In this document: piece after piece, positions 24,940 to 33,811 of the stretch
Position numbering within the stretch: position 1 is the first letter of the stretch
Layout: every line of letters begins with the position of its first letter
NCBI GenBank assembly: GCA_937873445.1
Contig: CALMWF010000001.1
Span: 1-40,659 of the forward strand
DNA from: an uncultured Alphaproteobacteria bacterium
Lineage (GTDB): Bacteria > Pseudomonadota > Alphaproteobacteria > Rhizobiales > Aestuariivirgaceae
Length of the DNA: 40,659 nucleotides
Reading direction: 5' to 3'
Program-made: the position numbers and the translations under genes
The notes under the pieces: generated by a model
Seen by the model: the letters and a program-made list of their open reading frames with translations, nothing else
Databases searched by the model: none
What the model was told of the DNA's origin: nothing

Positions 24940-24956
24940 GGGTGTTGAAGAGAACC

Positions 24957-25337
24957 ATGGTGATGCGGCGTCAGTTCCTGTTCTTGCTGGCCCTGGGCCT
25001 GGCCCAGGGGGCGCGGCCGGTATCGGCGTTGGCCGATCAGTCGTCGGCCCCGGGCCAGGACAGCGACCATGACAATGACAATGATCATGACGATGACCAC
25101 GATGAGCGCGAACAGGAGGAAATCCGCCGTGCCGTGAAGGAAGGCCGCGCTGCCCCCTTGCGCGATATTCTGGATCTCGTGGCGCGCCATCATCCGGGTG
25201 AGGTGATCCGGGTCAAGGCCGCCGTCCGGGATGGCGTGGTGATCTACAAGATCAGGGTTCTGGCCAGGGATGGTGCCATCACCGAAATCCGCGTCAACGC
25301 CCAGACCCGCACCATCATCAGGGCGGAAAGACTTTAG
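24957..25337 (+). CDS. Secreted PepSY-domain protein with Asp/His-rich tract
   Basis: A 126-residue exported protein. The signal peptide covers MVMRRQFLFLLALGLAQGAR to about ALA at 26. Residues 35-50 are almost only Asp, His, Asn and Glu (DSDHDNDNDHDDDHDE), a likely divalent-metal-binding tract. The rest is one PepSY-type domain (VKAAVRDGVVIYKIRVLARDG, then ITEIRVNAQT). The ATG at 24957 follows GAAGAGA. The gene is followed after 3 bp by the response regulator and then the kinase, so it is probably an accessory periplasmic component of that two-component system, either sensor aid or target. This link is inferred from the operon. Confidence 0.85.
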   Translation: MVMRRQFLFLLALGLAQGARPVSALADQSSAPGQDSDHDNDNDHDDDHDEREQEEIRRAVKEGRAAPLRDILDLVARHHPGEVIRVKAAVRDGVVIYKIRVLARDGAITEIRVNAQTRTIIRAERL

Positions 25338-25340
25338 ATC

Positions 25341-26003
25341 ATGCGTGTGCTGGTGGTTGAGGATGAAATCAGGATCCGCCACAGCCTGTGCGATGCCATC
25401 ACCGCTGCGGGCTATGTCGCCGAAGGCGTGGCCGATGGCGAGGAGGCCTGGTTTCAGGGCGGCACCGGCAATTATGCGGCCATTGTGCTTGACCTCGGCC
25501 TGCCCAAACTGGACGGTCTTGCGGTTCTGAAACGCTGGCGCCAGGAAGGTCTGGTAACCCCCATTCTCATCCTCACCGCGCGCGGCTCATGGACGGAGCG
25601 GGTGGAAGGTATTGATGCCGGGGCCGATGATTATCTGCCCAAGCCCTTCCGCATGGAAGAATTGCTGGCCCGGCTGCGCGCCCTGCTGCGCCGTTCTGCC
25701 GGTCAGGTGCAACCGGTCATCAGCCATGGTGATCTGGTGCTCGACCCGCGGCTCAGAGTGGTGACCAGGGCGGGTGTGCCGCTCACCCTGACGCCGCTGG
25801 AATTCCGCCTGCTTTCGGCGCTGCTTCACCACCGCGGCAAAACCCTGTCGCAGATGGAGCTTGCTGAACATCTCTACGCCCACGACCATGAGCGTGATGC
25901 CAATGCCATTGAGGCGCTGGTGACGCGGCTGCGGCGCAAGCTCGGTCCCGGTGTCATCGAAACCCGGCGTGGCTTCGGCTACACCATTGCCAGATCGGCC
26001 TGA
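25341..26003 (+). CDS. OmpR/PhoP-family response regulator
   Basis: A 220-residue regulator. The receiver has the acidic pair Glu7-Asp8, the phosphoacceptor Asp51 in LDLGLPKLDG, and Lys101 in LPKPF. The winged-helix output domain contains LTPLEFRLLSALLHHRGKTL and ends with the recognition segment NAIEALVTRLRRKLGPGVIE. Sequence character is close to PhoP and FeuP of rhizobia and relatives, which control envelope and metal or osmotic responses. It is flanked by the PepSY gene (3 bp) and its cognate kinase (5 bp). Confidence 0.93.
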   Translation: MRVLVVEDEIRIRHSLCDAITAAGYVAEGVADGEEAWFQGGTGNYAAIVLDLGLPKLDGLAVLKRWRQEGLVTPILILTARGSWTERVEGIDAGADDYLPKPFRMEELLARLRALLRRSAGQVQPVISHGDLVLDPRLRVVTRAGVPLTLTPLEFRLLSALLHHRGKTLSQMELAEHLYAHDHERDANAIEALVTRLRRKLGPGVIETRRGFGYTIARSA

Positions 26004-26008
26004 CCCGC

Positions 26009-27328
26009 ATGGTCCGGTCGCTCCGCCTCAGACTGTTGCTGGCCGCGGCGGCCTCGATATTTCTGGCGCTGGCCCTGGCGGGCCTCGGCCTGTCGCAGCT
26101 TTTTGAACGGCACGTCACGGAATTGCTGGATCAGGAACTGCAGCGTGATCTGCGGCAGCTGGCCGGCAGCCTCACCATCGCCCCCGATGGCAAGCTCACG
26201 GCTGGTGCCAATCTTGCCAATGTGGAATATGCCCAGCCGCTCAGCGGCTCCTATTGGTGGGTGGTGGAAGCCACACCACAGGGACCAAGAGAGGTGGTGC
26301 ATTCGCGCTCGCTCTGGGATGCGCCCATTCCCGATGGCCCCGCCGGTGCAGGCCCGGAAGGTGAGCCGCTCATCATTTCCAGCCGTCAGGTGAATTTGGG
26401 AGAAGGACCGGCCACCCGCGCACTCACCCTCTATGCCGCCCGCCACGACACGGCGCTGTCTCATCCCCTGGCCGCCTTCCGCAGCCGCCTGCTGCTCTAT
26501 CTCCTGCCCCTGGGCCTTGTTCTCATGCTGGCCTCCTGGGCGCAGGTGGCAGTGGGGCTGAAACCGCTGCAGGCCCTCCGCCGTCAGGTTCAGGCATTGG
26601 GCGCTGACCCCGCCACCGGCAAGCGCATCACCGGTGAATTTCCAACCGAGGTGGCGCCGCTGGTTTCCGAACTGAACACCGTGCTCGACCTGCGCGACAC
26701 CTCGCTGGAACGGGCCCGCAAGCGCGCCGGTGATCTGGCCCATGGCCTGAAGACACCGCTCACCGTGCTGTCAGCCGTCGCTGGAGACGTGCGGGCAAAG
26801 GGATTGGCAAAGCCCGCCGATGAGATTGAAGATGCCGCCGCCGCCATGGTGAAACAGGTTGACCATGCGCTGGCCCGGGCACGTCTGTCCACCGGTCATG
26901 GCCTCGCCTCCGCCGATCTTGCCGCCATTGCCACCCGCATCATCACCACCCTGAAAAGGCTGCCCGGCGCCGACAGCCTGACCTGGCGCATGGAGGTGCC
27001 GCCGGGCACCAGACTCGCCATGGAGGAGGGCGACCTGACCGAGCTTCTCGGCAATCTTCTCGACAATGCCCGCAAATGGGCCAGCTCCGAGGTGCGGCTT
27101 GCCCATGAGGGCGGCGTTCTGCTGGTGGAGGATGACGGCCCCGGTGTGCCGGAAGGGGAGATTGAGGCCATTGCCCGCCGCGGCCTTAGGCTTGATGAGT
27201 CAAAGCAGGGGTCTGGTCTGGGCCTGGCCATCATTGCCGACATTGCCGACCTCTATGGTCTGACGCTTGCCTTTGGCCAGAGCCCCCTGGGCGGCCTGCG
27301 CGTCAGCCTGGCCCGCTCCTTAGGCTAA
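26009..27328 (+). CDS. PhoQ/FeuQ-like sensor histidine kinase
   Basis: A 439-residue membrane kinase. The first membrane helix is at about 8-30, a periplasmic sensor spans about 31-160, and the second helix covers about 161-182. After a HAMP-like linker comes the H-box GDLAHGLKTPLTVL with His245, in the form AHxLKTPL seen in PhoQ and FeuQ. The N-box has LLGNLLDNARKW (Asn353), and the ATP lid shows DDGPGVPEG and GSGLGLAI. The sensor domain is not acidic-rich like enterobacterial PhoQ, so the signal is unknown. It is the last gene of the PepSY-regulator-kinase cassette and precedes rpmI. Confidence 0.92.
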   Translation: MVRSLRLRLLLAAAASIFLALALAGLGLSQLFERHVTELLDQELQRDLRQLAGSLTIAPDGKLTAGANLANVEYAQPLSGSYWWVVEATPQGPREVVHSRSLWDAPIPDGPAGAGPEGEPLIISSRQVNLGEGPATRALTLYAARHDTALSHPLAAFRSRLLLYLLPLGLVLMLASWAQVAVGLKPLQALRRQVQALGADPATGKRITGEFPTEVAPLVSELNTVLDLRDTSLERARKRAGDLAHGLKTPLTVLSAVAGDVRAKGLAKPADEIEDAAAAMVKQVDHALARARLSTGHGLASADLAAIATRIITTLKRLPGADSLTWRMEVPPGTRLAMEEGDLTELLGNLLDNARKWASSEVRLAHEGGVLLVEDDGPGVPEGEIEAIARRGLRLDESKQGSGLGLAIIADIADLYGLTLAFGQSPLGGLRVSLARSLG

Positions 27329-27353
27329 GGGGTTGCTTTTCCCCGGTGTTTTT
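27329..27353 (+). terminator. Weak terminator after the histidine kinase
   Basis: GGGG (27329-27332) and CCCC (27341-27344) flank TTGCTTTT directly after the kinase stop and are followed by GGTGTTTTT. The stem is short, so only partial termination before rpmI is likely. Confidence 0.3.
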
Positions 27354-27435
27354 GCTTTATCAGGCGTCTTGCTGCCGCCTGGCCTGTAAAGGGCATGCCA
27401 TGGCGGCCGTTAATGCTTTGAAAGGATGAAGCAAA

Positions 27436-27636
27436 ATGCCCAAGATGAAAACCAAGTCCGCTTGCAAGAAGCGGTTCAAGATGACGGCCTCTGGCCGGGT
27501 CAAGGCCGCCGGCGCCGGCAAGCGCCATGGCATGATCAAGCGCACCAACAAGCAGATCCGCAATCAGCGGGGCACCATGGTTCTGGCGCCGGGCGATGAA
27601 GGCCTGGTCAAGATCCACATGCCCTACGCCCGCTAA
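27436..27636 (+). CDS. rpmI: 50S ribosomal protein L35
   Basis: A 66-residue basic protein with the family start [20 protein letters not shown] and the [12 protein letters not shown] core. The ribosome-binding site AAAGGA lies 9 bases upstream, in the loop of a small TGCTT/AAGCA hairpin. A CAGGCG/CGCCTG stem sits at 27361-27381 in the 107-bp leader; L20-dependent control of rpmI-rplT is known in other bacteria and such a leader would be the place for it, but I cannot show an L20 site. It is followed by rplT after 18 bp. Confidence 0.97.
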   Translation: MPKMKTKSACKKRFKMTASGRVKAAGAGKRHGMIKRTNKQIRNQRGTMVLAPGDEGLVKIHMPYAR

Positions 27637-27654
27637 TCTGAAGGAGCCTGAGCC

Positions 27655-28008
27655 ATGCCTCGCGCCAAAGGCGGCGTTGTTGCCCGCCGTTCCCACAAGA
27701 AAACCATCAAGCAGGCGAAGGGTTATTTCTCCCGCCGCAAGAACATTTTCCGCGTTGCCGTGCAGGCGGTGGAGAAGGCGGATCAATACGCCTATCGTGA
27801 CCGCCGCACCAAGAAGCGCAACTTCCGCGCCCTGTGGATCCAGCGCATCAATGCGGCCACCCGTTCCCTCGGCCTCACCTATGGCCGATTTATCAACGGC
27901 CTGAGCAAGGCCGGAATCGAAGTGGACCGCAAGGTTCTCTCCGATCTCGCGATCAATGATCCGGTGGCCTTCGAGGCGCTGGTGGAAAAGGCCAAGGCTG
28001 CGCACTAA
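27655..28008 (+). CDS. rplT: 50S ribosomal protein L20
   Basis: A 117-residue ribosomal protein with the extended basic N-terminus [20 protein letters not shown], the central [20 protein letters not shown] and the globular C-terminal part ending VEKAKAAH. It binds 23S rRNA early in 50S assembly and represses the rpmI-rplT mRNA in species studied. GGAGCC stands upstream of the ATG. A strong terminator-like hairpin separates it from pheS. Confidence 0.97.
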   Translation: MPRAKGGVVARRSHKKTIKQAKGYFSRRKNIFRVAVQAVEKADQYAYRDRRTKKRNFRALWIQRINAATRSLGLTYGRFINGLSKAGIEVDRKVLSDLAINDPVAFEALVEKAKAAH

Positions 28009-28031
28009 GCGCAGTTCTGCCTTCACTCATT

Positions 28032-28082
28032 GACCGGGCCTTCTCCAGCACATGCGCTGTGGAAGGTCCGGTCTTTTCGTTT
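28032..28082 (+). terminator. Strong terminator or attenuator between rplT and pheS
   Basis: GACCGGGCCTTCTCCAGC (28032-28049) pairs with GCTGTGGAAGGTCCGGTC (28056-28073), an 18-position stem with one G-U and two mismatches, followed by TTTTCGTTT. It may end the ribosomal transcript or work as an attenuator of pheST; I see no leader peptide with phenylalanine codons ahead of it. Confidence 0.8.
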
Positions 28083-28099
28083 CACGGAGCAGGTGATCC

Positions 28100-29170
28100 A
28101 TGTCTCTCGCGCAGCTTGAACAATCCATTCTGGCCGAGGTGGCCAAGGCCAGCGACGAAGCCGCCCTGGAGGCGGTGCGCGTTGCGGCTCTGGGCAAGAA
28201 GGGGTCCATCTCCGAGCGCATGAAAACCCTCGGCGCCATGTCGCCGGAGGAGCGCAAGGAACAGGGTGCCGCCCTGAACCTGCTGAAGGACCGCGTGGCC
28301 GAAGCCCTTGCAGCGCGCAAGGGCCTGCTGGCCGAAGAGGCGCTGAATGCCCGCCTCGCCGCCGAGCGCATTGATGTGACGCTGCCGGCGCGGGCTGAAC
28401 TGAAGGGCACGGTTCATCCGGTGAGCCAGGTATGGGAGGAAGTGGTCCAGATTTTCGGCGACCTCGGCTTTGCCGTGGCGGAGGGGCCGCACATCGAGGA
28501 CGACTTCCACAATTTCGACGCCCTCAACATTCCGCCCGAACATCCCGCCCGTCAGGAACACGACACCTTCTTCTTCAACGAGAAGCAGGACGGCAGCCGC
28601 ATGCTGTTGCGCACCCACACCTCGCCGGTCCAGATCCGCACCATGCTGGCCGAAAAGCCGCCCATCCGCATCATTGCCCCGGGCCGCACCTTCCGCTGCG
28701 ACAGTGACATGACTCACACCCCCATGTTCAATCAGGTGGAAGGTCTGGTGATTGACGAGAAAACCCATCTCGGCAATCTCAAATGGGTGCTGCATGAATT
28801 CTGCAAGGCCTTCTTCGAGGTTGATGATGTGAAGATGCGCTTCCGCGCCTCGCACTTCCCCTTCACCGAACCCTCCATGGAGGTGGACATCAACTGCTCA
28901 TGGGAGGGCGGCCAGGTGAAGATCGGTCAGGGTGACTCCTGGCTGGAAATCCTCGGTTCCGGCATGGTCCACCCCAATGTCATCCGCGCCGGTGGCCACG
29001 ACCCGGACAAGGTGCAGGGCTTTGCCTTCGGCATGGGGCTCGACCGCATCTGCATGCTGAAATACGGCATTCCCGATCTGCGCGCCTTCTTCGAGGCCGA
29101 TTTGCGCTGGCTCCGTCATTACGGCTTCCGCGCCGTCAACGTTCCGACCCTTGCAGGAGGTCTGTCATGA
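28100..29170 (+). CDS. pheS: Phenylalanyl-tRNA synthetase alpha subunit
   Basis: A 356-residue class II synthetase subunit. The N-terminal coiled-coil region (about 1-85) contacts tRNA, then motif 2 appears as [20 protein letters not shown] and motif 3 as [18 protein letters not shown] near the C-terminus. The stop overlaps the pheT start by four bases (ATGA). The alpha2-beta2 enzyme charges tRNA-Phe in the cytoplasm. It has GGAGCAGG upstream of its ATG, behind the rplT terminator. Confidence 0.97.
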   Translation: MSLAQLEQSILAEVAKASDEAALEAVRVAALGKKGSISERMKTLGAMSPEERKEQGAALNLLKDRVAEALAARKGLLAEEALNARLAAERIDVTLPARAELKGTVHPVSQVWEEVVQIFGDLGFAVAEGPHIEDDFHNFDALNIPPEHPARQEHDTFFFNEKQDGSRMLLRTHTSPVQIRTMLAEKPPIRIIAPGRTFRCDSDMTHTPMFNQVEGLVIDEKTHLGNLKWVLHEFCKAFFEVDDVKMRFRASHFPFTEPSMEVDINCSWEGGQVKIGQGDSWLEILGSGMVHPNVIRAGGHDPDKVQGFAFGMGLDRICMLKYGIPDLRAFFEADLRWLRHYGFRAVNVPTLAGGLS

Positions 29171-31557
29171 AATTCACCCTCTCCTGGCTCAAGGATTATC
29201 TCGACACCGAAGCCTCGCTTGATGACATCGTGCAGGGCCTCATCGGCATTGGCCTTGAGGTCGAGGACGTGTCGAACCGCGCCAAGGCGCTGGCGGCCTT
29301 CACCATCGGCCATGTGCTGGAGGCGGGCAAACACCCCAATGCCGACAAGCTTCATCTGTGCAAGGTGGAAACCAGGGACGGTCTGAAACAGGTGGTGTGC
29401 GGGGCGCCCAATGCGCGCGCCGGCATCCGCGCCGTCATCGCTCTTCCCGGTGTCACCATTCCGGCCACGGGCGCGGTCTTCGCACCCGCCACCATCCGTG
29501 GCCAGGAAAGCCAGGCCATGCTCTGTTCCGAGCGTGAGCTGATGATCTCGGACGAACACAACGGCATCATCGAAGTGGAGGGCGACTGGCCGGTGGGCAC
29601 CCCCGCCGCCACGGCGCTGGGCCTTGATGACCCGATGATCTACATCAAGGTGACGCCGAACCGCCCTGATGCGCTGGGCCTCTACGGCATTGCCCGCGAT
29701 CTTGCCGCCAAGGGTCTGGGCAAGCTGAAGCCGCTCGCTCTCACCCGCGTGCCGGGCAGCTTTGACTCCCCCATCAAGGTGGCGCTGGAGTTCGGTGGTG
29801 ACAGCAAGCCCTGCCCGCTGTTCGTGGGCCGTTACATCAGGGGCGTGAAGAACGGTCCCTCGCCCGCCTGGCTGCAACGCCGCCTCAAGGCCATTGGCCT
29901 GCGCCCCATATCAGCGCTGGTGGACATCACCAACTATGTGACCTTCGCCTTTGCCCGGCCCCTGCATGTGTTCGACGCCGACAAGGTGAAGGGTGCCATC
30001 CGCGCCCGTTCCGCCCGCGACGGCGAAACCATCGAGGCTCTCGACAACAAGACCTATACGCTGAGCCCCGGCATGACCGTCATTGCCGACGACAACGGGC
30101 CGGAGGCCATCGGCGGCATCATCGGCGGCGTGCCCTCCAGCTGCACCGAGGCCACCACCAATGTCTTCCTCGAGTCCGCCTGGTTCGACCCCCTCATCAC
30201 CGCCGCCACCGGGCGCAGGCTCGGCATCCAGTCGGACGCCCGCTACCGCTTCGAGCGTGGCGTGGACCCGGCCTTCACCGAAAACGGCGCGGAAATCGCC
30301 ACCCGCATGATCATTGACCTGTGCGGCGGCGAGGCATCGAAGCTGGTGATTGCCGGTGCGGTGCCCGATACGGCCCGCAGCTACACGCTGCGCGATACCC
30401 GCGTGAAAACCCTTGGCGGTGTTGACGTGGCCCTTTCCGAACAGAAGCGCATCCTCGAAGCCCTTGGTTTTGCCGTCACCGAACAGGCGGGCAACCTCGT
30501 TTGCGCCGTGCCCTCCTGGCGGCCCGATGTGAAGGGCGAGGCCGATCTGGTGGAGGAAGTCTGCCGCATCGTCGGTCTCGAAAACGTTCCCTTCGCCGCC
30601 ATGGACCGGCCCCATGATGTGGCCCGCCCCGTGCTGACCCCCCTGCAGCGCCGCATGCTGGCCACCCGCCGGGTGCTGGCGGGGCGCGGCTTCAACGAGG
30701 CCGTCACCTGGGCCTTCCTGTCGGAGGCCGATGCCCGGCGCTTCGGCGGCGGCCAACCGGAACTGAAACTCGCCAATCCCATCTCGTCGGAACTGACCGA
30801 CATGCGGCCGTCGCTGCTGCCCAACCTCATTGCCGCCACGGCGCGCAATCAGGCCCGCGGCTTTGCCGACTTTGCCCTGTCGGAAGTGGGCCATGCCTAT
30901 GCCGGTGACCGGCCGCATGATGAAACGCTGCGTGCCTGTGGCCTGCGTCAGGGCCGGGCGGTGCCGCGCCAGTGGCAGGGCGGCGCGCGCCCCGTTGATG
31001 CCTTTGACGCCAAGGCCGACATGCTGGCAGCGCTGGAGGCGGCGGGCGCCAATGTCGCCACCCTTCAGGTGGTGGCGGGCGCCCCCTCATGGTTCCATCC
31101 CGGCCGTTCCGGCACCATTCAGATGGGGCCGCAGAACAAGCTCGGCTTCTTCGGGGAAATCCATCCGAAGATTTTGGCCGACATGGATGTGAAGGGTCCG
31201 GTGGTGGGCTTTGAACTGATCCTCAACGCCATTCCCGCCACCAAGGCCAAGAGCGCCACCCGCGCGGCCCTTGTCATCTCTGACCTTCTCTCGCTGTCGC
31301 GCGACTTTGCCTTTGTGTCCGACAAGCCCGTTGAGGCGGCGGCTCTGGTCAAGGCGGCAAAGGGGGTGGACAAGCTGCTCATCGCCGATGCCCAGGTCTT
31401 CGATGTTTTCCAGCTTGGCGATGGCCGCCAGTCTCTGGCGCTGGAAGTCACATTGCAGCCGAAGGACAAGACCCTGACCGATCAGGAGATCGAGGTGATC
31501 TCCAGCAAGATCGTGCAGGCGGTGGCCAAGGCCACGGGAGCAACCCTCAGGGCATAG
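29167..31557 (+). CDS. pheT: Phenylalanyl-tRNA synthetase beta subunit
   Basis: A 796-residue subunit with all standard parts: the start [20 protein letters not shown], a tRNA-binding EMAP-like domain ([20 protein letters not shown]), the B3/B4 editing domain in the middle, the B5 domain ([20 protein letters not shown]), the catalytic-like core and the C-terminal ferredoxin-fold anticodon-binding domain ([20 protein letters not shown]). It is coupled to pheS by a four-base overlap and followed after 10 bp by pgi. Confidence 0.97.
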   Translation: MKFTLSWLKDYLDTEASLDDIVQGLIGIGLEVEDVSNRAKALAAFTIGHVLEAGKHPNADKLHLCKVETRDGLKQVVCGAPNARAGIRAVIALPGVTIPATGAVFAPATIRGQESQAMLCSERELMISDEHNGIIEVEGDWPVGTPAATALGLDDPMIYIKVTPNRPDALGLYGIARDLAAKGLGKLKPLALTRVPGSFDSPIKVALEFGGDSKPCPLFVGRYIRGVKNGPSPAWLQRRLKAIGLRPISALVDITNYVTFAFARPLHVFDADKVKGAIRARSARDGETIEALDNKTYTLSPGMTVIADDNGPEAIGGIIGGVPSSCTEATTNVFLESAWFDPLITAATGRRLGIQSDARYRFERGVDPAFTENGAEIATRMIIDLCGGEASKLVIAGAVPDTARSYTLRDTRVKTLGGVDVALSEQKRILEALGFAVTEQAGNLVCAVPSWRPDVKGEADLVEEVCRIVGLENVPFAAMDRPHDVARPVLTPLQRRMLATRRVLAGRGFNEAVTWAFLSEADARRFGGGQPELKLANPISSELTDMRPSLLPNLIAATARNQARGFADFALSEVGHAYAGDRPHDETLRACGLRQGRAVPRQWQGGARPVDAFDAKADMLAALEAAGANVATLQVVAGAPSWFHPGRSGTIQMGPQNKLGFFGEIHPKILADMDVKGPVVGFELILNAIPATKAKSATRAALVISDLLSLSRDFAFVSDKPVEAAALVKAAKGVDKLLIADAQVFDVFQLGDGRQSLALEVTLQPKDKTLTDQEIEVISSKIVQAVAKATGATLRA

Positions 31558-31567
31558 GAGATGGACC

Positions 31568-33202
31568 ATGGCCGACACGGTGTCTTCGCTCATCAGGGAC
31601 ATGAAGCGGCTGGCGAAGACGCCGGCTCTTGCTGATCTGCGCAGGCTGAACGCCAAAGCGGACCGCTTCGCCCGTTTTTCCGCCCGTCAGGATGATCTGC
31701 TGCTCGACTATTCCAAGCTGGCGGTGAACGGCAGGGCCATGGCGCTTCTGGCCCAGCTGGCGCGTGCGGCTGCGGTGGAAAAGAAGCGCAACGCCATGTT
31801 CGCGGGCGAAAAGATCAATGTGACGGAAAACCGGGCGGTGCTGCACACCGCCCTGCGCCGCCCCGCCACCGATGAGGTGAGGGTGGAGGGGATTGATGTC
31901 ATTCCCGAGGTGCAGGGCGTGCTGGCGGCCATGGCGCGCTTTGCCGAGGGCGTGCGCGATGGCGCCATTGCCGGGGCGGGCGGGCGCTTCACCGATGTGG
32001 TGAACATTGGCATTGGTGGCTCTGACCTTGGCCCCGCCATGACCACACTGGCGCTGGCCCCCTATCACGACGGGCCGCGCCTGCACTATGTCTCCAATGT
32101 TGACGGCGCCCACATCGCCGACACGCTGAAGACGCTTGACCCCGCCACCACGCTCTTTCTCATCGCCTCAAAAACCTTCACCACCATCGAGACCATGACC
32201 AATGCCGCCACGGCGCGGCGCTGGATCGTGGACCGGCTGGGCGAGGCGGCGGTGGGCCGCCACTTCGCCGCCATTTCCACGGCCCTCGACAAGGTGGCAG
32301 CCTTCGGCATCGACCCGACCCGGGCCTTCGGCTTCTGGGACTGGGTGGGCGGCCGCTATTCCATCTGGTCGGCCATCGGTCTGCCGCTGATGATCGCCAT
32401 CGGCCCCGGTCCCTTCCGTGCCTTCCTGATGGGCGGCCACGAGATGGACCGCCATTTCATGACGGCTCCAGTTCTTGAAAACCTGCCCATGCTCATGGGT
32501 CTTCTCGGGGTGTGGAACCGCAATGTCCTTGGGCTTTCCGCCCGCGCCGTCATTCCCTATGACCAGCGCCTGTCGCGCTTTCCCGCCTATCTGCAGCAAT
32601 TGGACATGGAGTCGAACGGCAAGCATGTGACCCTGGCGGGCGGCCCGGTGGCCATGCACACCGGCCCCATCGTCTGGGGCGAGCCCGGCACCAATGGCCA
32701 GCATGCCTTCTTCCAGCTGCTGCATCAGGGCAGCGATGTGATTCCGGTGGAGTTTCTGGTGGCGGCGGAAGCCCATGAACAGGGCATGGCCATTCACCAG
32801 ACCCTGCTCATGGCCAATTGCCTGGCCCAGTCGCAGGCGCTGATGAAGGGCCGCACCCTGAAGGAGGCGGAGGCCCAATTGCGCGCCATGGGCAAGTCGG
32901 TGGCCGAGGCCAGGCGCCTTGCTCCCCACCGCGTCTTCACCGGCAACCGGCCGTCGCTGACGCTGGCCTATCGCCTTCTCGATCCGCGCACCCTGGGCCG
33001 CCTCATTGCCCTTTATGAGCACCGCGTCTTTGTCGAGGCCGCCATCTGGAACATTAACGCCTTCGACCAGTGGGGCGTGGAACTGGGCAAGGAGCTGGCC
33101 ACCGGCCTGCAGCCGGTGCTCGAAGGCCGCAGGACCACGGCGGGGCTTGATTCCTCAACCGCCGGGCTGGTGCATTACCTGCGCCGCTTGCGCCGGGACT
33201 GA
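31568..33202 (+). CDS. pgi: Glucose-6-phosphate isomerase
   Basis: A 544-residue enzyme that interconverts glucose 6-phosphate and fructose 6-phosphate. Signature elements are [14 protein letters not shown] for the sugar phosphate, [33 protein letters not shown] with the active-site Glu and His, and [13 protein letters not shown] near the end. The length matches the E. coli type. AGGAGA overlaps the pheT stop region just upstream, so pgi may be read with pheST, an uncommon partner. A strong hairpin lies 7 bases after the stop. Confidence 0.96.
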   Translation: MADTVSSLIRDMKRLAKTPALADLRRLNAKADRFARFSARQDDLLLDYSKLAVNGRAMALLAQLARAAAVEKKRNAMFAGEKINVTENRAVLHTALRRPATDEVRVEGIDVIPEVQGVLAAMARFAEGVRDGAIAGAGGRFTDVVNIGIGGSDLGPAMTTLALAPYHDGPRLHYVSNVDGAHIADTLKTLDPATTLFLIASKTFTTIETMTNAATARRWIVDRLGEAAVGRHFAAISTALDKVAAFGIDPTRAFGFWDWVGGRYSIWSAIGLPLMIAIGPGPFRAFLMGGHEMDRHFMTAPVLENLPMLMGLLGVWNRNVLGLSARAVIPYDQRLSRFPAYLQQLDMESNGKHVTLAGGPVAMHTGPIVWGEPGTNGQHAFFQLLHQGSDVIPVEFLVAAEAHEQGMAIHQTLLMANCLAQSQALMKGRTLKEAEAQLRAMGKSVAEARRLAPHRVFTGNRPSLTLAYRLLDPRTLGRLIALYEHRVFVEAAIWNINAFDQWGVELGKELATGLQPVLEGRRTTAGLDSSTAGLVHYLRRLRRD

Positions 33203-33208
33203 ACGCAA

Positions 33209-33233
33209 ACCCCCGCCCGGCGGGGGCGGGGGT
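33209..33233. terminator. Bidirectional terminator between pgi and the BA14K gene
   Basis: ACCCCCGCCC and GGGCGGGGGT form a perfect 10-bp stem with a 5-base loop. On the minus strand it is followed by TTGCGTT, on the plus strand by CATTGG, so it should work better for the minus-strand gene. Confidence 0.75.
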
Positions 33234-33253
33234 CATTGGCAACAGCGCGCCGG

Positions 33254-33739
33254 TTACGGGCAGGCGCGATACTGGCCGGAATAGGTGAGATACATGCCAG
33301 TTGCCGGATTGTAGGAGCGGAAGCGGGCCGAGCAGTAGTCCACATCGGCGCGCGAGGCGCGGGAGTGGCCATACCAGCCCATGCGCCGGCCATCATTCAT
33401 GCAGTTCCAGTAGGCCCGGTCATAGGCGCGCTGGTCAACATAGCCGCCGCGCCGGCCGGCAGCCCCGATGGCTGTGCCGGTGATACCGCCAATGAGCGCT
33501 CCGGCACCGATGTTCTTGGCCTTGCCGTGTCCGGCCAGGCCGCCGATCACGCCACCCACCACAGCACCGCCAATGGCACCGGCGGCGGGATTACCGCGCC
33601 GCCCGTCGCGCCAGGCTTCCTGTGAGGCCACATCCCGGCAATAGGCCGCGCGTGAGCGGGCCTCGGCGGGCGCTGCGGGCATAAGCGTGGCACCCAGCAT
33701 GGCGAGCGCACCCGCCGCAACAAGGAAACGTGCAGTCAT
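33254..33739 (-). CDS. Secreted BA14K-type protein with glycine zipper
   Basis: A 161-residue exported protein with a signal peptide (MTARFLVAAGALAMLGATLM, likely cut after AEA at 27). Residues 52-95 form a glycine zipper (GAIGGAVVGGVIGGLAGHGK, then GAGALIGGITGTAIGAAG), a membrane-associating segment. The C-terminal CSARFRSYNPATGMYLTYSG is the BA14K signature, known from a lectin-like immunoreactive protein of Brucella; four cysteines in the mature part may form disulfides. The fusion of both elements is common in Hyphomicrobiales envelope proteins. Function is unknown; it lies downstream of sdaA on the same strand. Confidence 0.85.
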   Translation of the reverse strand: MTARFLVAAGALAMLGATLMPAAPAEARSRAAYCRDVASQEAWRDGRRGNPAAGAIGGAVVGGVIGGLAGHGKAKNIGAGALIGGITGTAIGAAGRRGGYVDQRAYDRAYWNCMNDGRRMGWYGHSRASRADVDYCSARFRSYNPATGMYLTYSGQYRACP

Positions 33740-33784
33740 TGTCCAACCTCCAGATTGTCATGAAGGGGGAACACAGCAGCCACA

Positions 33785-33809
33785 CCACGGTTCCCTCACG
33801 ATACCGTGG
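33785..33809 (-). terminator. Stem-loop between sdaA and the BA14K gene
   Basis: CCACGGT (33785-33791) and ACCGTGG (33803-33809) pair perfectly around 11 bases, two bases after the sdaA stop. No T-run follows on the minus strand, so it is a weak or rho-assisted terminator at best. Confidence 0.35.
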
Positions 33810-33811
33810 GG

